A model generated the notes under the pieces. It was not told the origin of the DNA. It ran no database searches and worked only from the letters and a program-made list of their open reading frames with translations. A stretch of 26,677 nucleotides of DNA from Caryophanales bacterium UBA5729 (GTDB taxonomy: Bacteria; Bacillota_I; Bacilli_A; Izemoplasmatales; Hujiaoplasmataceae). This document shows positions 16,601 through 22,512 of this stretch, piece by piece. A program made the translations under genes and the position numbers. The stretch covers positions 1 through 26,677 of the forward strand of contig DIGF01000022.1 in the NCBI GenBank assembly GCA_002419505.1. The letters are read 5' to 3'. How positions within the stretch are numbered: position 1 is the first letter of the stretch; the number at the start of each line of letters is the position of its first letter.

Positions 16601-16834
16601 AAAAAAATCCTTAATCAATTGATTAAGGACGAATGTACCGCGGTGCCACCTTAGTTCTAGTAGTAAATACTAGCTCTTTAAAATCGTTAACGCCGATTAT
16701 ACGTAACTGCCTACATTATCGGCAATTCTCTCTTAGGTGATAATACTAAACCGCTTTTATCTGTTTTCACCAAATACAGATTCTCTATAAAAAAGTTTAG
16801 ATTTAGTATCTTGTCCCAATCATCGATTATCTCC
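16601..16834 (-). promoter_or_regulatory. T-box riboswitch (isoleucine), original leader of ileS
   Basis: On the minus strand the T-box core AAGGTGGCACCGCGG (16638-16652) precedes a terminator that is a perfect 22-nt palindrome (16608-16629) followed by seven U (16607-16601). Stem I has the TTTGGTGAAAA distal loop, an upper stem ACTAAA / TTTAGT and, after it, AGTATT-ATC-ACC. AUC is an isoleucine codon in the usual specifier position. The bulge reads UGGC, which would pair with a G discriminator base, unlike the usual A73 of tRNA-Ile; this is odd. Downstream DNA is now the IS110 element instead of ileS. Confidence 0.9.
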
Positions 16835-16839
16835 TAGAG

Positions 16840-16868
16840 ATTATACACAATTTCTCAGGTTTTTTCAA
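16840..16868 (-). promoter_or_regulatory. Promoter of the ileS T-box leader
   Basis: On the minus strand TTGAAA (16868-16863) and TATAAT (16845-16840) are separated by exactly 17 bp. They lie only about 10 bp after the yggT stop codon and just before T-box stem I. Confidence 0.85.
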
Positions 16869-16878
16869 GTGTTAATAT

Positions 16879-17127
16879 TTAAATGGCTCTGGCAATGACC
16901 GATAACATGAATTGGTAGAGCAGTAACCCTAACATTGGGGTGAAATCAATGTTGGAAAAAACAATCCAACCTCTAAAAATTCCCAAGTATGGTTCTACTA
17001 TTCTGCCAAGGATAAAATAAAAACGGCTTTGTCTGATTGATGGTACCCAACTGAATAATACATAGACGATCATGATATAAAAATAGGCTTGCAAGACATA
17101 GAAAGCAATTATTAAAAACTCACGCAT
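16879..17127 (-). CDS. yggT: YggT family membrane protein
   Basis: The 82-aa integral membrane protein has two hydrophobic helices (about residues 5-26 and 58-80) and the family's conserved middle VYVLFSWVP...ILGRIVEPYLGIFRG. The family (YlmG in Bacillus) is linked by gene order to cell division and by plant/cyanobacterial homologues to membrane or nucleoid organisation; the mechanism is not known. It lies 8 bp after sepF. In Bacillus ylmH and divIVA separate it from ileS; here the ileS leader promoter follows at once. Confidence 0.9.
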   Translation of the reverse strand: MREFLIIAFYVLQAYFYIMIVYVLFSWVPSIRQSRFYFILGRIVEPYLGIFRGWIVFSNIDFTPMLGLLLYQFMLSVIARAI

Positions 17128-17135
17128 AAATATCC

Positions 17136-17450
17136 CTATTGTTTCCTGTAATCGTTAATGAATTTTGTTAAAGTTGGTCCTAACAAATCGCTTTTTTGAG
17201 CCATTAAATAGATCTTGTCTTGTATTTTTACAATTTCGCCGTCGCAAGCATATAAAACCCCAGTTAAAAACATTAAGACTTCATTAGCTTCCGAGATTAA
17301 ACAATCGGTGAAATTAAGCACGATCGGAAAACGATGCATGATTATTTCCGCATATTTATAGACATCTTTATTGTCATTAACCTTCACAAATGTCAAATCT
17401 TCAAAATCAACATTTGTCGGTATGATTTTTTTCTTTCCTAATAATCCCAT
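17136..17450 (-). CDS. sepF: Cell division protein SepF
   Basis: The 104-aa protein of the SepF family binds FtsZ filaments and the membrane during septum formation. The C-terminal DUF552 core is clear: FVKVNDNKDVYKYAE, IVLNFTDCLISEANEVLMFLTGVLYA and a final IYLMAQK. The N-terminus is short (about 25 residues before the core), with a MGLLGKKK start. I take the ATG at 17450 right after the yggS stop, with AGAGGAT upstream, rather than an extended in-frame start at 17483 inside yggS. It is flanked by yggS and yggT as in many Bacillota. Confidence 0.92.
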   Translation of the reverse strand: MGLLGKKKIIPTNVDFEDLTFVKVNDNKDVYKYAEIIMHRFPIVLNFTDCLISEANEVLMFLTGVLYACDGEIVKIQDKIYLMAQKSDLLGPTLTKFINDYRKQ

Positions 17451-17451
17451 A

Positions 17452-18093
17452 TTAATCCTCTTTCTTAAATAGTAATGATCCAATTCTTAAATGTGTCGCA
17501 CCTAATTCCATCGCAATTTTATAGTCATTAGACATGCCCATCGATAAAAACATTATTTCATTATCATTATTTTGATTAAGTTCATTTTTAAGTTCAACAA
17601 GTTTTTTAAACTGATTGCGTATCACTGATTCATCATCAGTTAAAGACGCCATTCCCATCAAACCTACTACTCCTATTTTATCATAGTTTTGCATTTTTTT
17701 ATAGAAAGATACAACTTCAGCGTAATCTAAACCATATTTAGAGTCCTCTTCAGCGATATTTACTTCAATAAAGCATTTTAAGGGCAGTAATCGGTGTTTT
17801 TGAATCTCTTCAGCTAAAGAAATCCGGTCAAGTGAATGCAAATAATCAACTTTTTGAATTACTTGCTTAACCTTTTTCGATTGAAGATGACCGATAAAAT
17901 GCCAAGTGATATCTAAATCGTGTAAAAGATCATACTTTTCTAAAAAAACTTTGACGCGGTTTTCGCCGATATGGGTTATCCCTTGGTCAAATAGATCCTT
18001 AACATCAAACTCATCGCCATATTTAGTTGCGGCGACAATTATTCGTCCCTCAGTTTCTTGCAAAAGCTGGGCGACATTTTCCTCATTAATCAT
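17452..18093 (-). CDS. yggS: PLP homeostasis protein, YggS/YlmE family
   Basis: The 213-aa single-domain, alanine-racemase-like TIM barrel binds pyridoxal phosphate through a lysine (K24 in AATKYG) and is involved in vitamin B6 and amino-acid balance; no enzyme activity is established for the family. HFIGHLQSKK, CFIEVNIAEE, LMGM and the phosphate-binding SMGMSNDY...LRIGSLLF are all present. AAGGATG precedes the ATG. Its end abuts sepF. Confidence 0.94.
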   Translation of the reverse strand: MINEENVAQLLQETEGRIIVAATKYGDEFDVKDLFDQGITHIGENRVKVFLEKYDLLHDLDITWHFIGHLQSKKVKQVIQKVDYLHSLDRISLAEEIQKHRLLPLKCFIEVNIAEEDSKYGLDYAEVVSFYKKMQNYDKIGVVGLMGMASLTDDESVIRNQFKKLVELKNELNQNNDNEIMFLSMGMSNDYKIAMELGATHLRIGSLLFKKED

Positions 18094-18108
18094 TAAAATT
18101 TCACATCC

Positions 18109-18276
18109 TTAATTTTTTTTGCGGCTTATAAAAGAAAAGATCGATGAAAAAATCACCAAGTATAAGCCTAAGAGAATTTTTAGTAGCGTGTTTTCTAAAA
18201 CAAAACCAATCACTAGGATTACGGCTACCATATTAACAACATAAATTAACAGAAAGATTATGCTATTTTTGGACAA
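18109..18276 (-). CDS. Small membrane protein, TTG start
   Basis: A 55-codon reading frame overlaps the surE stop codon and fills the surE-yggS gap. It begins at TTG (18276-18274) with AAGGTGAG five nt upstream and ends at TAA (18109-18111). The peptide is two hydrophobic helices (about residues 6-27 and 31-50) separated by a short polar turn (LENT), with a basic C-terminal tail SRKKN. It has no ATG except deep in helix one. I do not recognise a family. The tight fit between neighbours, good ribosome binding site and well-formed membrane pattern support a real gene. Confidence 0.6.
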   Translation of the reverse strand: MSKNSIIFLLIYVVNMVAVILVIGFVLENTLLKILLGLYLVIFSSIFSFISRKKN

Positions 18277-18994
18277 TTTGACTCACCTTTTTTCTTAAGT
18301 CTTTTAAGCCTGCTTCGGTTTGATTAGCAAATTTTAAAGGGGTAATTGAAATATAGCCATTGTTTACAGCGAAAAGGTCGGTTTCAGGAATAAAGTCATA
18401 TTCAGAGAAATTACGTTTAGTCGTGAAGTGATCCCCTTCTTCGACATAGTAGTGTTCGGTTGGTCTAAAGCCTAAATCAGTTATCATGATGCCTTTAGAT
18501 TTTTTAAAGTCTCGAGCGATAAAATTGACATTGAGCAAGTATTTGTTAGTTAGAAGATTATTATCGAAGATAAAGTCTAAGACTTTAGGCAAATCCTTTT
18601 TCGCCGGTTGAAAATGATTGTAATCGGCGGAAAAAGCAATTGCAGGAATATTTGCTTTCAAAGCTTCCATCGCCGCTCCTACTGTTCCTGAATAAACCGT
18701 GTCCGCGCCGATATTTAAGCCGTTGTTCATTCCGGAGATAACAACATCGGGGCGAAAGTTTAAACCGTGCAGCGCTAAAGCAACTGCGTCTGCGGGGGTG
18801 CCTTCGATCGAGTAGATATCTTCTTGGTGTTTATGCACTTTGACTTTAGTCCAAAACACGCGTGAGACTGAAGCGCCTGACATATGATCGTGAGGTGCGA
18901 CTAGTAAAACATCGCCGTATTTTTTTAGTTCTTTATAGAGTAAGGTAATTCCTTCGCTATTATAGCCATCATCGTTAGTAAGTAAGATTTTCAT
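18263..18994 (-). CDS. surE: 5'/3'-nucleotidase SurE
   Basis: The 243-aa metal-dependent phosphatase acts on nucleoside monophosphates. The N-terminal metal site TNDDG (D8, D9), Ser39 in HMSGAS and Asn in SGMNNGLN are the expected ligands; VYSGTVGAAMEA follows. The ATG overlaps the yhbY stop codon (ATGA), so translation is coupled. Confidence 0.95.
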   Translation of the reverse strand: MKILLTNDDGYNSEGITLLYKELKKYGDVLLVAPHDHMSGASVSRVFWTKVKVHKHQEDIYSIEGTPADAVALALHGLNFRPDVVISGMNNGLNIGADTVYSGTVGAAMEALKANIPAIAFSADYNHFQPAKKDLPKVLDFIFDNNLLTNKYLLNVNFIARDFKKSKGIMITDLGFRPTEHYYVEEGDHFTTKRNFSEYDFIPETDLFAVNNGYISITPLKFANQTEAGLKDLRKKVSQIVQK

Positions 18995-19284
18995 TTTAAA
19001 ACAATCCTATTCTTTAAGTTATAGTTTGCCTTATATAATAATAAGACTCTGCCGATTCGATAGACAACGTAGATTCTGTTTTCCCCAAGTTTGATGATGA
19101 TATCATTGATATCTTCAGGGCATGATTTTAAAACCGAAACCCTGCCGACTTCATGTTTGGTTAAATTATCAATAATGTTGTTTAAAACCGTTTCCGTCAA
19201 ACCAGCCATGCCGATTTGAAACATGATTGGTCTTTCGTTAGCCAAGGCTCTAAGCTTAGCTTTTTGTTTACCTGTATAGTCCAT
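18991..19284 (-). CDS. yhbY: Ribosome-associated RNA-binding protein, YhbY (CRM domain)
   Basis: This 97-aa protein is a single CRM domain, a small RNA-binding fold that associates with pre-50S particles. The start KQKAKLRALA and the loop QIGMAGLTE match the family; the GxxG loop is GMAG. GGAGG lies 7 nt before the ATG, partly in the end of the mgtE copy upstream, and the stop codon overlaps the surE start. Confidence 0.92.
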   Translation of the reverse strand: MDYTGKQKAKLRALANERPIMFQIGMAGLTETVLNNIIDNLTKHEVGRVSVLKSCPEDINDIIIKLGENRIYVVYRIGRVLLLYKANYNLKNRIVLK

Positions 19285-19295
19285 ATTTTTGCCTC

Positions 19296-20717
19296 CTATT
19301 GAAATAACGGTAAGAGAATAATTAAACTGATTGAATAATAGATGGTTAAAGTTATTATATCAGAAATGGTGGTGATAAATGGTCCAGAAGCAACTGCTGG
19401 GTCAATTTTAAGTTTAAACATGATTAACGGGATTACTGCGCCTAAAGTTGTCGAAACCATTAAGGCTACGGCGATGGAACCTGCGGTCACAATCGCATAC
19501 ATTTGGTTTTCATAAGTAATGCTGGTATAGACGATATTATTGGTGATGGTAATCATCAAGAAGATTAAAGTCCCAATCAAGAGACCTTGAGCAATTCCAG
19601 TACGGAACTCTCTGGTGATATGTCTTTTGATTTGTTTATTGTCTATTTCTGGATTTTTAGTTAAATACCTAATCATAACCGCTAGGCTTTGGGTTCCGGT
19701 ATTACCGCCCATATCTAAAATCAACGGTAAATAGATTGCTAGGCGGGAAGCTAAAATTCTTGCGCCGTCGGTATGGGTAAAACTGCCTTCAAAAATTGAT
19801 AAGATTACGGTGGTTATCATACTGAGACCCAAAAGGATAGTTAACCACGGTAATCTCGATTTAACGGAGCGTCTTAAAGTTTGACTTTCTAAATCGATTT
19901 CAATATCCCCTAAACCGGCAAATCTAGTATAGTCTTCTTCTTGGGCTACTGCGATGATATCCATCAGATCATCATGGGTGATAATCCCTTCAATTACACC
20001 TAAGTCATTGATGACGGGAATTGAAGATTCACTTGTTTCTTGCATCATATGTGCAACATATTCTTTATCATCAGTTGGATAGACTTTGGGAAAACGCGTA
20101 CGCATAATGTCTTCGATTATCTCATCTGCGCGGGCAACGATTAGTTCTTTTAGTTTGATATAACCAACTAAGACGTTTTGTTCGTCAACAACATAGATGA
20201 TTGAGATATAATCAACGTCATGAGCTTCACTGGTAACGTGGCGCATTGCTTGTTTAACGGTTGAATTCTTATTAATGGTTAAGAAACTATCAGTGATATA
20301 AGCTCCGATTTCATCTTCATCATAAAGCATTAACTTTAAGAGTTCTTTGCGTTGTTCAGCGTCGATTTTCTTAAGAATCCGCATTCCGACTTTTTTCATG
20401 TATTTAATTAAATCTACCGCATCATCCATTTCCATTTCGGAAATGATTTTCGCACTTTTTTCATCGCCGATAATCTCGACAATATTTAAAGCTTCTTCTT
20501 CATCTAGATATTCAAAGATCTCAGCAGCGTAATCGGTGCTAACAGTGGTAAAGAAGATTTTAATCGTGTCTGGTTCTAAATTGATGACTTCTCTAGACAC
20601 GTCATAAAGATGGAATTCTTCTAGAAGTGATTCCAAATTGGTGTTGTCAATATTTTCTTGTATTGTTATTAAGATATCACTGCGAAAATCATAAGTTTTT
20701 TCATTTAACTCATCCAT
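19296..20717 (-). CDS. mgtE: Magnesium transporter MgtE (copy 1)
   Basis: The 473-aa Mg2+ channel/transporter has an N-terminal MgtE helical domain (residues ~30-135), two CBS domains (~140-260) that sense Mg2+ in the cytosol, a connecting helix, and five membrane helices from about 290 to the end. GGNTGTQSL and DPAVASGPFITT...SD are the signature pore motifs. GGAGGTGA starts directly after the stop codon of the upstream paralogue. It is the second of two tandem mgtE genes, similar in layout but diverged in sequence. Confidence 0.95.
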   Translation of the reverse strand: MDELNEKTYDFRSDILITIQENIDNTNLESLLEEFHLYDVSREVINLEPDTIKIFFTTVSTDYAAEIFEYLDEEEALNIVEIIGDEKSAKIISEMEMDDAVDLIKYMKKVGMRILKKIDAEQRKELLKLMLYDEDEIGAYITDSFLTINKNSTVKQAMRHVTSEAHDVDYISIIYVVDEQNVLVGYIKLKELIVARADEIIEDIMRTRFPKVYPTDDKEYVAHMMQETSESSIPVINDLGVIEGIITHDDLMDIIAVAQEEDYTRFAGLGDIEIDLESQTLRRSVKSRLPWLTILLGLSMITTVILSIFEGSFTHTDGARILASRLAIYLPLILDMGGNTGTQSLAVMIRYLTKNPEIDNKQIKRHITREFRTGIAQGLLIGTLIFLMITITNNIVYTSITYENQMYAIVTAGSIAVALMVSTTLGAVIPLIMFKLKIDPAVASGPFITTISDIITLTIYYSISLIILLPLFQ

Positions 20718-20732
20718 TGGAAGTCACCTCCT

Positions 20733-22133
20733 TTATGCTAATGCAGTTATTAATAAACTTGCCAAACCAAAATAGATCAACAATGATAAAATATCGTTGA
20801 TTGTGGTAATAAATGGTCCAGAAGCTACTGCTGGGTCAATTTTTATTGAATTGATAAATAATGGTACTAAAGTTCCAGCTAAAGTCGAAACAATTAAAGC
20901 GATAGTAATTGATGTACCAACCACTAAAGCAAAGTTTAGGCCTGTCGCTAAGTCATTACCCCTAACGGCATTAAAGATTAAAACCATAATGAAAAGACCA
21001 ACACCGATAAAAAGGCCATTGATTAAACCGGTGAAGAATTCATTGGTAATATGTTTAATCACCGCTTTTTTACGGTTTAGTTGATTAGTTGCGAATAAAC
21101 GGATAATAATCCCTAAACTTTGGGTTCCAGAATTACCGGCCATATTCAAGATTAACGGCATAAAAACCGCTAGAGTTGGTAAAAGAATTAATTCAGCTTC
21201 AAACCCAGAAATAATCGTTGAAGTGATTAAATTAATAAATAAAAGAATAATTAACCATGGTAAACGTTTTTTTATCGATGAAAAAACAGTTTCGTTTTCC
21301 GTTATATCTACTTCAGTAAGACCAGCTAAACGCGAGTAGTCAACATCTGATTCTTCATTTAAAGCTTCTAAGATATCATCGTAAGAAACAATCCCAATCA
21401 TTTTTTGATAGCGATCTATTACTGGAAGTAATAAGAAGTCATAGTTCTTCATAATTTCAATCGCATCTTCAATATGCGAAGTTGGGGTAACATAGATTAA
21501 GTTAGTAGACATCAAGTCTTCTACTTTTTGACTTTGATTATATCCGGCGGAGATTAGTTCTTTTAAAGAGAGAACCCCTTCTAAAATACCATTTTCATCA
21601 ACGATATAAACATTATGGATAAACTCAATCTCAGGAGCTAAACTAACTGTTTTGGCAATTGCTTGTTTTACTGTGAAATCCCTAGATAAACCAACAAATT
21701 CATTATTCATAATTGAACCGACTAAACTAGAATCAAAGTTTATTAATGACTTAATTGCGATTCTTTTTTTAGCTTCAATTAAAGAAAGATAGGTTAGTTG
21801 ATCTTCTTTGTCTTCGATGACATCGATGATATCAACTAAGTCATCGGTTTCCATTTCTTTAAATACTCTTAAAACCACTTCAATACTAGTATCTTTCAAA
21901 ATAGAAAAAGCGTCTTCAGGAGATAGTTCTTCAAAGACTTCAGTTAGTTTTCTAATTGGTAATAGTCGATAGAGTTTTTTACGTGTTTCAATGTCAAGAA
22001 TGATTAAAGCTTTAGCAATCTCATAGTCATGATACATGTCAAGTTTTTCACGCAATAGTTCTTCTTCAAGATCTAGTGATAGCAGTTCAACTATTTCTTC
22101 TTCTGGTAGTATTTCTCTTTCAAAGTCTTCCAT
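20733..22133 (-). CDS. mgtE: Magnesium transporter MgtE (copy 2)
   Basis: The 466-aa paralogue has the same order of N-domain, CBS pair and five-helix pore; pore motifs are AGNSGTQSL and DPAVASGPFITT. I choose the ATG at 22133, 7-8 nt after GGAGG, over an in-frame start at 22169. It heads the long operon through yggT. Two copies could form heterodimers (MgtE is a dimer) or respond to different Mg2+ levels. No Mg2+ riboswitch (M-box) is recognisable in the short leader. Confidence 0.94.
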   Translation of the reverse strand: MEDFEREILPEEEIVELLSLDLEEELLREKLDMYHDYEIAKALIILDIETRKKLYRLLPIRKLTEVFEELSPEDAFSILKDTSIEVVLRVFKEMETDDLVDIIDVIEDKEDQLTYLSLIEAKKRIAIKSLINFDSSLVGSIMNNEFVGLSRDFTVKQAIAKTVSLAPEIEFIHNVYIVDENGILEGVLSLKELISAGYNQSQKVEDLMSTNLIYVTPTSHIEDAIEIMKNYDFLLLPVIDRYQKMIGIVSYDDILEALNEESDVDYSRLAGLTEVDITENETVFSSIKKRLPWLIILLFINLITSTIISGFEAELILLPTLAVFMPLILNMAGNSGTQSLGIIIRLFATNQLNRKKAVIKHITNEFFTGLINGLFIGVGLFIMVLIFNAVRGNDLATGLNFALVVGTSITIALIVSTLAGTLVPLFINSIKIDPAVASGPFITTINDILSLLIYFGLASLLITALA

Positions 22134-22159
22134 GAACTTAACCTCCTTTCTTCTTAAAA

Positions 22160-22188
22160 ATTGTATCATTTTTGCATTAAAATTACAA
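22160..22188 (-). promoter_or_regulatory. Candidate promoter of the mgtE-mgtE-yhbY-surE-yggS-sepF-yggT operon
   Basis: On the minus strand TTGTAA (22188-22183) and TACAAT (22165-22160) are 17 bp apart, giving a leader of only about 20 nt before the copy-2 mgtE ATG. This leaves no room for an RNA switch downstream of it. Confidence 0.55.
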
Positions 22189-22230
22189 TTATATAAACTA
22201 AAATCTCATTTTTTAGATATTTCTTAAATA

Positions 22231-22338
22231 AAAGACAAAAAGACTGGAAAATCAGTCCTTTTTTAAAACAATTTCTATTTGTATTTGTTTTTCATATTGA
22301 CTTAAATCCCAAACATGTTTCGGGAAATCTTTAAATTA
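22231..22338. other. Intergenic segment with a terminator-like hairpin and a second inverted repeat
   Basis: GACTG / CAGTC (22242-22246 with 22253-22257), flanked by A-runs and T-runs, is a hairpin that could terminate on either strand. A second hairpin TCCCAAA / TTTCGGGA (22307-22325) with AT-rich extensions lies on its right. On the minus strand a TTGTAA-17 bp-TAAAGA pair lies just upstream of the second hairpin, so a small RNA of about 90 nt reading to 22235 is possible. It has no convincing coding sequence. Function unknown. Confidence 0.4.
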
Positions 22339-22395
22339 CTGGAAAAATAATTACAATTATTTGTTATAAACAAAAATTATTTATGTAACAGTTAG

Positions 22396-22460
22396 CAAAA
22401 GAAAAAGAAGGACCTTAGTCCTTCAATCCCCTCCCAGTTAGCCAGGAGAATTTTATTACT
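22396..22460 (-). ncRNA. Candidate small structured RNA (about 60 nt) directly behind the Abi/HEPN gene
   Basis: On the minus strand, two stem-loops in tandem: CTCCTGG-CTAA-CTGGGAG (22448-22431, with two G-U pairs), a GGGATT linker, then GAAGGAC-TAAG-GTCCTTC (22424-22407) followed by TTTTTCTTTT, a strong intrinsic terminator. A promoter-like pair lies upstream at the right spacing. A short terminated RNA next to an AbiF-type HEPN protein suggests an RNA antitoxin or guide-like partner. The plain alternative is that both hairpins are only the 3' end of the Abi transcript. Confidence 0.5.
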
Positions 22461-22465
22461 TTTAC

Positions 22466-22494
22466 ATTTTATCATATTCTAACTAATGTGTAAA
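22466..22494 (-). promoter_or_regulatory. Candidate promoter of the small RNA behind the Abi gene
   Basis: TTTACA (22494-22489) and TAAAAT (22471-22466) on the minus strand, with a 17-bp spacer, begin 18 bp after the Abi stop codon. The hexamers and spacing are the same as in the candidate promoter of the valine T-box. The region is AT-rich, so chance occurrence is possible. Confidence 0.45.
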
Positions 22495-22512
22495 CAACAT
22501 TGCAACAAATTG

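Noticed and set aside
17451..17483. Longer SepF starting at 17483
   Set aside because: It would read through the end of yggS; the ATG at 17450 has a good ribosome binding site and gives the usual MGLLGKKK-like start.
22134..22230. Mg2+ riboswitch (M-box) before mgtE
   Set aside because: The likely promoter is only about 20 nt before the ribosome binding site, and no M-box conserved segments are visible in 22134-22400.
22270..22296. Six-codon leader peptide (MKNKYK) before the hairpin at 22242-22257
   Set aside because: It has no ribosome binding site, and the amino acids do not match an attenuation scheme for the next gene; AT-rich sequence makes such short frames common.
22396..22460. CRISPR repeat or array next to the HEPN gene
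   Set aside because: The hairpins occur once each with different sequences; no repeat-spacer pattern exists.
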